DNA of 46,214 bases from Spirochaetales bacterium (lineage in GTDB: Bacteria; Spirochaetota; Spirochaetia; SZUA-6; JAFGRV01), in NCBI GenBank assembly GCA_016928415.1, contig JAFGKU010000228.1, positions 1 to 46,214 of the forward strand, read 5' to 3'. The first letter of the stretch is position 1. The number at the start of each line of letters is the position of its first letter. This document shows, in pieces, positions 7,465 to 16,077 of this stretch. The notes under the pieces were generated by a model. That model was not told where the DNA came from and did not search any database. It saw only the letters and a list, made by a program, of their open reading frames with translations. The position numbers were made by a program, and so were the translations under genes.

Positions 7465-8472
7465 ATGAAAGTATTAATAACAGGCGGTGCAGGATACATC
7501 GGGAGCACCGTGGCATCGGCATTGGAGGACAGCGGCCACGTCCCGGTAATTCTTGATTCCCTGGTAACCGGAAAAAAAGAATTTGTTCACGACAGGAATT
7601 TTTATCATGGCGATATAAGTGACAAAAAAATTTTTGAGAAGATTTTCTCAGACCACGATGATATCGAATACACCATACATTGCGCGGCACTTATTGTCGT
7701 GCCGGAATCAGTCGAACAACCTTACAGGTATTACCATGAGAATGTCAGCAAATCACTTGAAATGTTCAAAATTCTGCTTGATCTCAATCACTCTAAAATC
7801 ATTTTCAGTTCATCCGCTTCAATCTATGCGCCAACACCACAATATCAAGTCAACGAAGATTCCCCGTTAGCCGCCAACTGCCCGTATGCGATGACAAAAA
7901 TCATCACGGAGACCATACTCAAGGATTTCTGTGTTGCCTATCCTTTGAAATGTATTTCTCTCCGTTATTTCAATCCCATAGGTGCAGACCCGCAATTCCG
8001 CAGCGGCCCCCATGATAAAAATCCGTCCCACCTGCTGGGAAAGCTTATCGACGCTGCAACCGGCAAATTGGATGTATTTAAGCTGACAGGGGTGGATTGG
8101 CCTACGAGGGACGGCTCCGGTATCAGGGATTACATTCACGTCTGGGACCTTGCCAAAGCCCATGTCCTGGCTTTGGAAAAATTCAATAATATTCTCAATT
8201 CAGAAACATCGACGCCAAATTACAATATTATCAATCTGGGCGCAGGGAAAGGTATCACAGTCAAGGAATTCATTACCGCTTTCGAAAGGGTTCTCGGTCA
8301 AGAAATTAAAAAGAAAGAAGCCCCTCCCCGGCTTGGAGACGTGGCCGGCGGATTTGCCAGCTGCGAGAAAGCTGATAGATTATTGGGATGGAAGGCTACG
8401 GAAACTATTGAAAAAGGTATCGCAGATGCGATGAAATGGGATGAAAAACGCACAACCATTTTGGGGTATTAA
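7465..8472 (+). CDS. galE: UDP-glucose 4-epimerase
   Basis: A 335-residue extended short-chain dehydrogenase. The NAD-binding GGAGYIG motif is at residues 7-13 and the catalytic dyad at Y141-A-M-T-K145, preceded by the SSSASIY Ser motif. The substrate region (LRYFNPIGADP, then a DYIHVWDLAKAH segment) is the GalE signature. It interconverts UDP-glucose and UDP-galactose (or the N-acetyl forms) for surface polysaccharides. An in-frame start 14 codons upstream is possible, but the ATG at 7465 begins exactly at the Rossmann strand and has GAGG upstream. The SDR gene follows after 5 bases, so the two are co-transcribed. Confidence 0.9.
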   Translation: MKVLITGGAGYIGSTVASALEDSGHVPVILDSLVTGKKEFVHDRNFYHGDISDKKIFEKIFSDHDDIEYTIHCAALIVVPESVEQPYRYYHENVSKSLEMFKILLDLNHSKIIFSSSASIYAPTPQYQVNEDSPLAANCPYAMTKIITETILKDFCVAYPLKCISLRYFNPIGADPQFRSGPHDKNPSHLLGKLIDAATGKLDVFKLTGVDWPTRDGSGIRDYIHVWDLAKAHVLALEKFNNILNSETSTPNYNIINLGAGKGITVKEFITAFERVLGQEIKKKEAPPRLGDVAGGFASCEKADRLLGWKATETIEKGIADAMKWDEKRTTILGY

Positions 8473-8477
8473 AGAGT

Positions 8478-9245
8478 ATGAATGAATATAATAATAAAAT
8501 TGCGGTCATTACAGGCGCAGCCTCCGGTATTGGCCGGGAAATAGCACAGCAGCTTGTACGCATGGGGTCAACTGTTGTAATGCTTGATATTGATTCGGAC
8601 GGATTGAAAAATTTTTTACAGGAAAATAAAGATTATAATAATAAAATTGAAACCAATTTAATCGATGTAACCAATTACAATGAAATCAATCGTCTGATTA
8701 ATGATATTGCAGATAAACACGGTACAATTAATTTTATGTTCAACAATGCAGGAATAGGCGGCACCCTCCCCTTCGAATCGGCAACCATGGATCATTGGCA
8801 TAAAATCATCGATTTAAACCTTTACGGTGTCATTCACGGTATTCAAGCTGTTTTTCCCATTATGAAAAAACAAAAATCAGGCCATATCATAAACACATCA
8901 TCCATAAGCGGCATTATCCCGTACCCGGGCCAGGTCCTGTACAATACGACAAAATATGCAATCACCGGGTTAACCTTGTCCCTAAGGGAAGAAGCAAGGA
9001 AATACAACATATCGCTATCCATTGTCTGCCCCGGACTTGTCAGAACCAACATATTCTATAAACCGATTATCGGAGCAGCGGCTTCTGAAAAGGAAGCAGC
9101 TATTCCTCAAGGTACGGTTCCCGTAAATTTAGCCGTCAGTCAGATATTGAAAGATATTAAAAAAAATAAAATTTTGAGCATCACACCGAGAATATTAAAA
9201 TTGGGATATTGGTTGTACAAACATTTCGGGATAATATTAAGGTAA
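8478..9245 (+). CDS. Short-chain dehydrogenase/reductase (classical SDR)
   Basis: A 255-residue classical SDR: cofactor motif TGAASGIG (residues 13-20), an Asp after the second strand (LDID) suggesting NAD(H) preference, NNAG at 89-92, and the Ser-Tyr-Lys catalytic set with Y155 and K159 (YNTTK). It oxidises or reduces an unknown alcohol/ketone; the C-terminus has a hydrophobic stretch near KLGYWLYKHFGI as in steroid- and lipid-acting SDRs. It follows galE by 5 bases. Its coding sequence is visibly AT-richer than galE. Its last 9 bases overlap the end of the convergent Rieske gene. Confidence 0.88.
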   Translation: MNEYNNKIAVITGAASGIGREIAQQLVRMGSTVVMLDIDSDGLKNFLQENKDYNNKIETNLIDVTNYNEINRLINDIADKHGTINFMFNNAGIGGTLPFESATMDHWHKIIDLNLYGVIHGIQAVFPIMKKQKSGHIINTSSISGIIPYPGQVLYNTTKYAITGLTLSLREEARKYNISLSIVCPGLVRTNIFYKPIIGAAASEKEAAIPQGTVPVNLAVSQILKDIKKNKILSITPRILKLGYWLYKHFGIILR

Positions 9246-10217
9246 AGCCCTACTATTTATCAGTTCATCACGCAGCCTGCGGTAAGCGATAACCGGATTG
9301 TCGCCCTGTATCAGGTTCTCCTGCATTTTATATGTAGAACGGAACGGTCTTTGTGTTTCTACAACCCGTCTGTCCTGGTGCGCCACGACAAGTGAAAATT
9401 TCAAAAAAAGCCAGTTCACAAAACGGGATAAAACCGGAAGCTTCATGATTTTCTGGTAGATCCGGATGTAGAGGATCGTATTCTGATCATCCACAGGAGC
9501 GAACGCGATCATGATCCTCAATTTCTCACTGATCCAGTTTTGCCAGATATTGGGATAAATAAAATGCAGATGGATTTTCTTCCGGTCGACAGGCGGCAGA
9601 GCCTCGTCCTTCACCGGGGGCCTGCCGTCATCCACACGATTATAATACTTGATGTACAGTTGCTCCCTGTTCACCTCAAGCTTGGGACCATCGACAAGGG
9701 TCTTGTTCCCTCGGCCGATTGTGTTGTAATGCACTATGGGAACATGCACCACGTCAAGCTGATTTTCTATGGCCCTTGAGTAATGGGTCTTCCAGGGATC
9801 CTGCCGCGATCCATGTAGAAAGCCCGCGTCTAAATCCTCAAAAAAAGGAACAGGCGGCAAATTATCGCGCCGCTCCCCCCAGAAAATAAAAATGAATCCC
9901 TGTTTTTCCTCGACGGCATAAGAACGCACCTTAAAGTTTTCCGGGACGGGTGCCGTCTTCCCGTTTGCCGGTATACTGATGCATCTTCCGGTATTGTCAT
10001 ATTTAAACGCATGAAAAGGGCAGGTAACACCATCGGGATGGAGTTTCCCACAGGACAAGGAGGCCCCGCGGTGCGCACAAAGATCTGAAATTACAGCGAC
10101 CCTGTCATCCATTCCCCGCCAAACCGATAGTTTTTCACCCATTCGTGTCACACCGATCATTCGGCCTTTTTTAACTTCTTTTGATTCAAGTATGGCATAC
10201 CATTGATTTGGAATCAT
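9237..10217 (-). CDS. Rieske non-haem iron oxygenase
   Basis: A 326-residue oxygenase subunit. The Rieske [2Fe-2S] ligands are C47-x-H49 and C66-x2-H69 (CAHRGASLSCG ... CPFH). The mononuclear iron site is in ENQLDVVHVPIVHYNT, with H158 and H163 as ligands and D155 as the bridging Asp. This is the Rieske aromatic-ring/pheophorbide-oxygenase type, which hydroxylates or demethylates with O2 and electrons from a reductase. It lies divergent from a gene combining a ferredoxin domain and a nitroreductase, a possible electron source. No membrane helix is obvious. The upstream ribosome site is weak, so the start is only fairly sure. Confidence 0.88.
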   Translation of the reverse strand: MIPNQWYAILESKEVKKGRMIGVTRMGEKLSVWRGMDDRVAVISDLCAHRGASLSCGKLHPDGVTCPFHAFKYDNTGRCISIPANGKTAPVPENFKVRSYAVEEKQGFIFIFWGERRDNLPPVPFFEDLDAGFLHGSRQDPWKTHYSRAIENQLDVVHVPIVHYNTIGRGNKTLVDGPKLEVNREQLYIKYYNRVDDGRPPVKDEALPPVDRKKIHLHFIYPNIWQNWISEKLRIMIAFAPVDDQNTILYIRIYQKIMKLPVLSRFVNWLFLKFSLVVAHQDRRVVETQRPFRSTYKMQENLIQGDNPVIAYRRLRDELINSRALP

Positions 10218-10391
10218 AAATTAGCCCAATACATCCTTTTCTTCATTGCGGCGTTCAATAAATAGAATAATAATAAATCAATAACAATATAAATAAAAAA
10301 AATCATTTAGATCAAGGTCTATAAAAATTTTATCCTTCTATTGGCAATCACCAATATATACTTTAATATGTTTCAAGAGGCGCCTATAGGT

Positions 10392-11270
10392 ATGAAAAAA
10401 TCAATAGAAGCTGAAAAATACGCCATCGCCCTTGATAAATCACGGTGCACCCGCTGCGGTGTCTGCATAAAAAGAATGAAGGGGTATTGCATCTCTGAAC
10501 GCGATGGGTATCCTGTTTTTAATTATGCCCTGTGCAATACGTGTCAGAAATGCGTTGCCGTCTGTCCCGCCCAGGCCATTACGGTCAATAACATTCACGC
10601 TGAAAAAATTAAAGTGGTTGCGTCCGTCAATCCTGTGGACATGCTGGCCTTGATGGAACAGCGCCGGTCCACAAAAATATTCGCCAGCAAACCGCTTCCC
10701 GAAGGCATACTTAAGCAAATTGTATCAACCGCAAAATATGCACCCAACCAGAACAAAAATATACGTCTTATAGTCATAGACGATAAAAAGCTGATTGCCA
10801 AAATCGATGCGAATGCATTATCATTTGTCAGGTTTTTTTACAGGCTTTTATTCGGATTCAAACCTTTGACCCTTTTTTTCAAGCTTTTCGCCAAAGGACT
10901 CGATGAAATAAAAAGGAAAATGGAATATGAGCTGCAAACGACCAATTGGGTTGTTAAACCGAACACCCAGGCCATCGTAATAGCCGTGGGAGATAAAAAA
11001 GTCCCTGTCACGGGAAGCAGTGCCCACCACCTTCTCGCGGCCATGATTTATTACGCCGAATCACTAGGCGTCGGTTCGTGCCTGATGGATTCTTTACTCT
11101 ACACGTTGAAAACAAACGGACGGTTACGCAAACAACTCGGTATCCGGAAGAATGTATTGGGTGTGCTTACCCTGGGTTATTCCGGGGAAAGGATCGTCAA
11201 CATACCAAGGGGTTACGAGATAGATGTTCAGTGGAATACGGGCAATAAATGCAGCCAGGAAGAAACATGA
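10392..11270 (+). CDS. Ferredoxin-nitroreductase fusion protein
   Basis: An N-terminal bacterial ferredoxin domain (residues about 10-70; C-x2-C-x2-C and CNTCQKCVAVCP clusters, the first cluster modified to CTRCGVCIKRMKGYC) is joined to a nitroreductase-family FMN domain (QRRSTKIFASKPLPEGILKQIV, NQNKNIRLIVI, and the late ESLGVGSC motif). Such fusions transfer electrons from a reduced ferredoxin-type donor to FMN and a small substrate. ATG 10392 is chosen because AAGAGG lies about 11 bases upstream; in-frame TTG 10341 and ATG 10368 would add 17 or 8 residues. The next gene overlaps by ATGA. Confidence 0.83.
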   Translation: MKKSIEAEKYAIALDKSRCTRCGVCIKRMKGYCISERDGYPVFNYALCNTCQKCVAVCPAQAITVNNIHAEKIKVVASVNPVDMLALMEQRRSTKIFASKPLPEGILKQIVSTAKYAPNQNKNIRLIVIDDKKLIAKIDANALSFVRFFYRLLFGFKPLTLFFKLFAKGLDEIKRKMEYELQTTNWVVKPNTQAIVIAVGDKKVPVTGSSAHHLLAAMIYYAESLGVGSCLMDSLLYTLKTNGRLRKQLGIRKNVLGVLTLGYSGERIVNIPRGYEIDVQWNTGNKCSQEET

Positions 11271-11917
11271 CGTGGAACGAGCAATGGGAAAAAGAATCTC
11301 AGAATGATTATTGGAAAACACCGGATACGGATGTCCAATTATTTTTTTCACAACTGAATGCAAGGGACTGCCCGAATGTACTGGACTACGGCTGCGGCAT
11401 CGGCCGGCATACCATCATGCTGGCGGGCATGGGATTCCGGGTGAGGGCCATCGATATTTCCGAAAACGCCATTAATTATTTACGCCGATGGCAGAAGGAA
11501 AAGCAATACAGTTTTGAGACAATGGTTACAGACCTCACAAATGATGCCGGGCAGGAAAATAAATATGATGCCGTTCTTGCCTTTAATGTAATCTACCATA
11601 ACACGCGTGATATATTATTAATAAAACTGGATGCGGTAAGGACGGCTCTCAAACCAGACGGTTTTTTCTATTTCACAATACCTACAAGACAGGACGGTAA
11701 ATACGGTTCAGGCAAAATGGTTGAACCACACACTTATTTACCCGGGAACTCGATTCACCCGGGTGATGTTCATTACTTTGCCGATGAAAAAGATCTGGTC
11801 AGTTTGCTGGATTCGTTTTATATATTCAACCTGAAACGCGACGAACATTTTTGGAATAATAACGGCACACAGCAGTTTTCGTCCATGTGGAAAGCGGTCT
11901 GCAAACCTAAATCTTAA
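11267..11917 (+). CDS. Class I SAM-dependent methyltransferase
   Basis: A 216-residue Rossmann-fold methyltransferase with motif I VLDYGCGIGRH (about residues 38-48), acidic motif II AIDIS and a post-motif NVIYH segment. It is of the tellurite-resistance/TehB-like small-molecule type, but the substrate is not evident. The ATG overlaps the nitroreductase stop as ATGA with GGA upstream, so I start it there and not at the in-frame ATG 18 bases earlier. The two genes form an operon. Confidence 0.85.
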   Translation: MTWNEQWEKESQNDYWKTPDTDVQLFFSQLNARDCPNVLDYGCGIGRHTIMLAGMGFRVRAIDISENAINYLRRWQKEKQYSFETMVTDLTNDAGQENKYDAVLAFNVIYHNTRDILLIKLDAVRTALKPDGFFYFTIPTRQDGKYGSGKMVEPHTYLPGNSIHPGDVHYFADEKDLVSLLDSFYIFNLKRDEHFWNNNGTQQFSSMWKAVCKPKS

Positions 11918-11936
11918 TTTTACAAAGGAATATACC

Positions 11937-11965
11937 TTGGAAAAATATTCTCCAGACCGTATACT
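11937..11965 (+). promoter_or_regulatory. Predicted promoter of the exported-protein gene
   Basis: TTGGAA (11937-11942), a 17-base spacer and TATACT (11960-11965). Start near 11972 gives a leader of about 50 bases before the ATG at 12022, which has GGGAGG upstream. Confidence 0.5.
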
Positions 11966-12021
11966 TTTAAAGGAGATTCAGTCTGATCTGATTTTTAAGT
12001 AAATTGGGATGGGAGGAAATT

Positions 12022-13098
12022 ATGCATTTAAAAAAGACCCTCAGTATTTTTATTATTGTTTTCCTATATCCGGGATTGCCCACAATCTTCGCAGAGACTC
12101 CAGACAATGCGGACATCATTAAAACAGGTAACGCGGATGTTTCTGCAAAAACAGAAGATGTAATGGGTTTCGGCATCCTGAAAAGGCTGCCGGGATTATG
12201 GCACGGACCCGTAAGTTCCACTACCCCGGCCGGCAGCTTTGACATGTGGTATGTGGATTTCCGTCCCGTTTCCCCCGGCCAGGTATCGCAGTATTCCACA
12301 CTGGATGCGGATACACTGAATTTCGTCAGCTTTTTTATCGTCAAACATGAAAACAGGCTGAAGGTGGCCATGCGTACCGAAGGTGTTTTTCGGCACAAGG
12401 GATGTGTCACATACGAAGTCGTAGATAAAGTCGATGAAAAAAAGGGGTACTACCGGTTTTCCGATTTCCAGTCCCACGACAAGAGGGCCTATTCCGAATT
12501 CACTTTCAAGGCCGGTCAATTTGTAATGGAAGTGTATACGAACAAATTCAACAAGGTATCCCCCCTGGAACTCCATTCCCGGTGGACAGCGGAATTGGGT
12601 GACAGGAAAGCCGCCGCATCGGCCATAGCCCGGTTCAAATTTCCCCAACCGGTCATGGTCAAGGATTTTTCCGATGTTTTTAAAGGCATGCATGAAAGCA
12701 TTTATTTTACATTCGAAAACGATCCTTACAGTTCCCTGGCCCAGCCCTACGTGGGCAAGGTCACCGTTAATATTAACATTGACGGGAATTTGAAGATCGA
12801 TTCAAACGATGAGATATTCCTTCTTCTTACCACCGAGTCGTTATTCAAGGGCTTGAAGTACATCAAGGAAAATCTGAAATATATCTCCAAATACGTGTTT
12901 CTCCCCATCGGGACGAAAAGCTACACCTTTAAAAATGTCCATCCCGGTAAATACTTCCTCTATTCCTATGTGGATACAAATGGTGATAAAAAACATCTAA
13001 AAGGGGATTACATGAACTCCGACCTGGACAACATGTTTGTTTTAAAGGAAGAAGGAGTATTGACAATCGGCACTAATATTGATTTTATTATCCCTTAA
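12022..13098 (+). CDS. Exported hypothetical protein, 358 aa
   Basis: The first 25 residues form a signal peptide (KKTLSIFIIVFLYPGLPTIFA then ET). I do not recognise a named family. Two parts can be seen: residues 50-200, a beta-rich stretch with a repeated Trp/Tyr pattern (LPGLWHG, SFDMWYVDFRPVSPG) suggesting a lipocalin-like barrel, and a C-terminal part with a PGKYFLYSYVDTNGDKK segment that resembles Ca-binding or beta-sandwich surface domains. No lipobox Cys is present, so periplasmic or surface release is likely. The start at 12022 is taken for its GGGAGG and because signal-peptide charges begin there. Cytidine deaminase follows 26 bases later. Confidence 0.78.
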   Translation: MHLKKTLSIFIIVFLYPGLPTIFAETPDNADIIKTGNADVSAKTEDVMGFGILKRLPGLWHGPVSSTTPAGSFDMWYVDFRPVSPGQVSQYSTLDADTLNFVSFFIVKHENRLKVAMRTEGVFRHKGCVTYEVVDKVDEKKGYYRFSDFQSHDKRAYSEFTFKAGQFVMEVYTNKFNKVSPLELHSRWTAELGDRKAAASAIARFKFPQPVMVKDFSDVFKGMHESIYFTFENDPYSSLAQPYVGKVTVNINIDGNLKIDSNDEIFLLLTTESLFKGLKYIKENLKYISKYVFLPIGTKSYTFKNVHPGKYFLYSYVDTNGDKKHLKGDYMNSDLDNMFVLKEEGVLTIGTNIDFIIP

Positions 13099-13124
13099 AT
13101 TACCTACACGTATGGAGGATTATA

Positions 13125-13502
13125 GTGAAAATAGAAGATCTCGTTGCAGAAGCGAAGAAGATAGTAGGAGAATTCCCCTTACAGACAAAATCATTCACAG
13201 CCGGTTCGGTAGCCGCGGCGCTTGTAACGGACAAGGGAAATGTTTATACGGGAATCTGTATCGATGTAGCCTGCGGAATCGGATTTTGCGCGGAACATTC
13301 GGCCGTTGCCGAAATGCTCAAATACAGGGAAACTAGGATTGAAATGGTTGTGGCCGTGGACGAAGAAGGTATCCTGCCCCCGTGCGGCAGGTGCCGTGAA
13401 TTGATGCTGCAGGTAAACCCGGGAAACAGTAATACAAAAGTGATACTGAAGGATAAAAATCCGGTTAATCTAGGCGACCTCCTTCCCGATCATTGGTTAT
13501 AG
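13125..13502 (+). CDS. Cytidine deaminase
   Basis: A 125-residue zinc deaminase of the small, tetrameric cytidine/blasticidin-S deaminase class. The zinc ligand and catalytic Glu are C55-A-E57 and the second ligands are PC87-x2-C90. It deaminates (deoxy)cytidine to uridine in pyrimidine salvage; blasticidin-type substrates cannot be excluded. The start codon is GTG with TATGGAGG seven bases upstream. A dCMP deaminase lies about 0.5 kb downstream on the other strand, so both nucleoside and nucleotide deamination are encoded here. Confidence 0.87.
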   Translation: MKIEDLVAEAKKIVGEFPLQTKSFTAGSVAAALVTDKGNVYTGICIDVACGIGFCAEHSAVAEMLKYRETRIEMVVAVDEEGILPPCGRCRELMLQVNPGNSNTKVILKDKNPVNLGDLLPDHWL

Positions 13503-13539
13503 GGGACTGCAGGAAATCCCCTCTTGTAAGGAGGAAAAA

Positions 13540-13995
13540 ATGAAGGAGAACCAGGTCGTTATCGAACCGGCTAATATCGATGATTTACCCGGGATTTTAA
13601 ACCTTTACGGCATCGAAAATTTTGATAAAAGTAATGTCAGATCCGGGGCTGAAAGAATATTTAATGAAATGAAAAACCATCCCAGGTACTCTGTCTATGT
13701 AGCCAGGGTCGATGAAAAAATCGCCGGAACATTCTTTCTTTCCATTAAGGACAACCAGACCTCTGAAGGCAAAGCTGCGGGTCTCGTGGAGGATGTGGTT
13801 GTTTCCGAAGAAATGCGGCTTAAGGGTATAGGCCGGAAAATGATACAACATGCCATGAAAATCTGCTCGGAAAACAATTGTTACAAGATGTGCCTGTCCA
13901 GTCAATTGAAAAAAATACGTGCCCGTAAATTCTATAAACGCATCGGATTCAGAATTCATCGCGCCAATTTTACATTAGAACCTCAGACAGCTTAA
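13540..13995 (+). CDS. GNAT-family N-acetyltransferase
   Basis: A 151-residue GNAT with the acetyl-CoA loop RLKGIGRKM (R-x-x-G-x-G, about residues 97-102), the preceding VEDVVVSEEMR strand and the C-terminal ARKFYKRIGF motif. It acetylates an amine of unknown identity. AAGGAGG precedes the ATG. It follows the cytidine deaminase by 37 bases and may be co-transcribed. Confidence 0.87.
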   Translation: MKENQVVIEPANIDDLPGILNLYGIENFDKSNVRSGAERIFNEMKNHPRYSVYVARVDEKIAGTFFLSIKDNQTSEGKAAGLVEDVVVSEEMRLKGIGRKMIQHAMKICSENNCYKMCLSSQLKKIRARKFYKRIGFRIHRANFTLEPQTA

Positions 13996-14025
13996 GAAAA
14001 TTTACTTTATTGAACGGGATACCGA

Positions 14026-14508
14026 TCAGCGTTCAAAACACTTTTCAAAACGTTTTATCATCTCTTCCAGTGAAAGCTCAAGGTACGTGTCTTCCGTCTT
14101 CTGCACCACTGTCCTCCGTATACCGGCATTGATGATCATCTTTGTGCAGAGCAGGCAGGGTTCTATTCCCGAAAGCCGTCCCGTCTTGGCATCTACACCG
14201 GAAAGGTATAGCGTCGAGTCAATGGTTCTTTCACGGCCCGCGTGAATGATGGCATTCTGTTCCGCATGAACACTCCGGCACATTTCATACCGTTCACCGG
14301 AAGGAATCTGTTTTTCTTCCCTGTAGCACCAGCCGGCTGTTAATGAATCCATGCATCCCCGGGGTGCGCCATTGTACCCGGTGGAAACTATCGCGTCGTT
14401 TTTAACGATAACGGCTCCGAATTTACGCCTCAAGCACGTGGCTCGCGTGGAAATATCCTTGGCTATATGAAGATAATACAAATCCTTTGAAATCCGGGTG
14501 TTTGTCAT
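14026..14508 (-). CDS. Deoxycytidylate (dCMP) deaminase
   Basis: A 160-residue zinc deaminase: H81-A-E83 and PC118-x2-C121 ligands, plus the GYNGAPRG segment and the RRKFGAVIVKN strand that mark dCMP deaminases (ComEB type) rather than tRNA or guanine deaminases. It converts dCMP to dUMP for thymidylate synthesis. An AAGGAGTG ribosome site is in the 18-base gap after the P-loop kinase gene, so the two form an operon. Confidence 0.9.
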   Translation of the reverse strand: MTNTRISKDLYYLHIAKDISTRATCLRRKFGAVIVKNDAIVSTGYNGAPRGCMDSLTAGWCYREEKQIPSGERYEMCRSVHAEQNAIIHAGRERTIDSTLYLSGVDAKTGRLSGIEPCLLCTKMIINAGIRRTVVQKTEDTYLELSLEEMIKRFEKCFER

Positions 14509-14526
14509 CTTTCACTCCTTAAGGTT

Positions 14527-15090
14527 TTATGAGATTAACCTGTTCATTTTCGCCTTGAGTTCTTCCAGGTTCCCTTCGTTTATTATCATTATATCCGCCA
14601 TGGCGATGGGGCCGCCTTTTTCTATGTTTTCGATCTCTGAATAATCCCGTTTCTGTGCCTGTTCCTCTGTTAATCGGCGCATGCGGGTTTCCGTGTCGTT
14701 CGCGTCTGATTTACGTTGGGCCAACCTTGCATAACGGATCTCAGGCGAAGCATGGATGCAGATGGTTTTCAGGTTTTCAGAAAACTTGTTTTTCAAGATC
14801 TTATATTCGGTCCAGGAATAAAGACCGTCTACAACAACCGGTCCGGACTTGCAGAATTCTTCTATCTTAGGCAATGATAACAGGGCAAAAACCCCCATTC
14901 CATGCTTCTTCCGCAAGCCTTCACGCATTGCCTTTTCATTTTCTTCCGTAATTTCCCTGCCCTGTTCCTTCAACCTGTCGATCGTTATCTGTCCAAAACG
15001 GATATAATGCCACCCGGCATCTCTTAAAACATCGCAGGCAATGGATTTCCCGGAACCGCACATGCCTACAATACAGAATATTTTGTTCAA
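14527..15090 (-). CDS. P-loop nucleotide kinase (dephospho-CoA kinase / UPF0200-like)
   Basis: A 187-residue P-loop protein with Walker A GMCGSGKS near residues 8-15 and a nucleoside/CoA-kinase-like layout (GWHYIRFGQ, VVVDGLYSW, RYARLAQRK lid Args). It resembles the UPF0200 / dephospho-CoA-kinase-like kinases common in archaea. As it precedes dCMP deaminase in one unit it is plausibly a deoxynucleotide (dNMP) kinase, an inference from context. Start choice: GTG at 15096 overlaps its own GAGG, whereas TTG at 15090 stands five bases after that GAGG, so the TTG is preferred. Confidence 0.75.
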   Translation of the reverse strand: MNKIFCIVGMCGSGKSIACDVLRDAGWHYIRFGQITIDRLKEQGREITEENEKAMREGLRKKHGMGVFALLSLPKIEEFCKSGPVVVDGLYSWTEYKILKNKFSENLKTICIHASPEIRYARLAQRKSDANDTETRMRRLTEEQAQKRDYSEIENIEKGGPIAMADIMIINEGNLEELKAKMNRLIS

Positions 15091-15110
15091 AAACACCTCA
15101 AAATAAAATT

Positions 15111-15124
15111 AAGTTGGTCAACTT
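15111..15124. promoter_or_regulatory. Candidate operator palindrome upstream of the P-loop kinase
   Basis: AAGTTGGTCAACTT is an inverted repeat with 6-bp arms around a 2-base centre, located about 20 bases before the kinase start. A TTGACA (minus strand, 15145-15150) could be a -35 element and carries a similar short inverted motif TTGACAAATCAA. No regulator gene adjoins. Function inferred only. Confidence 0.35.
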
Positions 15125-15265
15125 TACTAAAGGCCCAGTTGATTTGTCAAGACTTACATTATTTTAATACCTGTCATTAAAGACCCTAAAAAACATTTTT
15201 GAGATACTTGTAATACTTGCAAAGAAAATCCCCATAACTTATCCTTAAATTTAAAGAGATTCAAT

Positions 15266-16069
15266 GTGGGAAACGAACTGAGTAAAATAGCGGACATCCT
15301 GATCAAATACTACAAACCTATCGAAATGATTGAACATAAATACAGGACCAAGGTCACGGCAATAGGCCTCTTAAAAACAGCCAATATGCGTACACCGGAT
15401 TATCTGGACCCCTACCTGGAAAGACTGGCAAGTTATAAAGGTCTTATAAAGGACCATATAGACAACTTCAAAATGGCTAAAAATATTACCGTTAAAATTT
15501 TTTATGACATTCTTGAACAGGTTTACAGGGAAATAATGACGATGGGAGGTAAAAAAGAATACCAGGCCCTGGATGATTATATAATGCTCGTTTACCCCAA
15601 ATACATAGATGCTGCGGAAGAGGCTTTGAGCGAAGCACGTAAAATATTCATTTCAAAATACAGAACTCCTGAAACCATGAGACGAATAGCGGTCAAAATT
15701 ATATCTGATTATTTAGACACCCCCGAAAGCTATGACCAGCTTGCCGAAGACATAGTGAAAAGCTGCCTGACCCAGATCACACAGGAGGAGGTATTCCGGA
15801 GGATCAATTCCGCGATATACAATTTCTTTGTCTATGGAATATATTCACGCAAGGAGGTGGCCGATATCTACATGATTACCTTGAAGGTAAAGGAAGGCGT
15901 AATACCGATGAAGTATTTTACCAAGGCCAGTTCTTTGGCCAGGGCGATCATAAACAAGGTTGGAACGCACATGACTACCGTGAACTTTTTCGGAAAAATA
16001 TGGGAAGACTACGAGGAAATTGAAAAACTCTTCGAAAAATACATCAATATCAAGGCCATGTTCTATTAG
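15266..16069 (+). CDS. Helical hypothetical protein, 267 aa
   Basis: I do not recognise this family. The product looks almost wholly alpha-helical, rich in Lys, Ile and Tyr, with no signal peptide, membrane segment or catalytic motif. A central heptad-like region (DAAEEALSEARKIF) could pack as a helical bundle. It starts with GTG; the out-of-frame ATG two bases earlier stops after five codons. AAGAGA is upstream. It ends 8 bases from the convergent LysE gene. Confidence 0.72.
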   Translation: MGNELSKIADILIKYYKPIEMIEHKYRTKVTAIGLLKTANMRTPDYLDPYLERLASYKGLIKDHIDNFKMAKNITVKIFYDILEQVYREIMTMGGKKEYQALDDYIMLVYPKYIDAAEEALSEARKIFISKYRTPETMRRIAVKIISDYLDTPESYDQLAEDIVKSCLTQITQEEVFRRINSAIYNFFVYGIYSRKEVADIYMITLKVKEGVIPMKYFTKASSLARAIINKVGTHMTTVNFFGKIWEDYEEIEKLFEKYINIKAMFY

Positions 16070-16077
16070 AGGTCCCC

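Noticed and set aside
10218..10391. FNR-like site between the Rieske and nitroreductase genes
   Set aside because: Only one half-site (ATCAA) is visible; the region is simply AT-rich.
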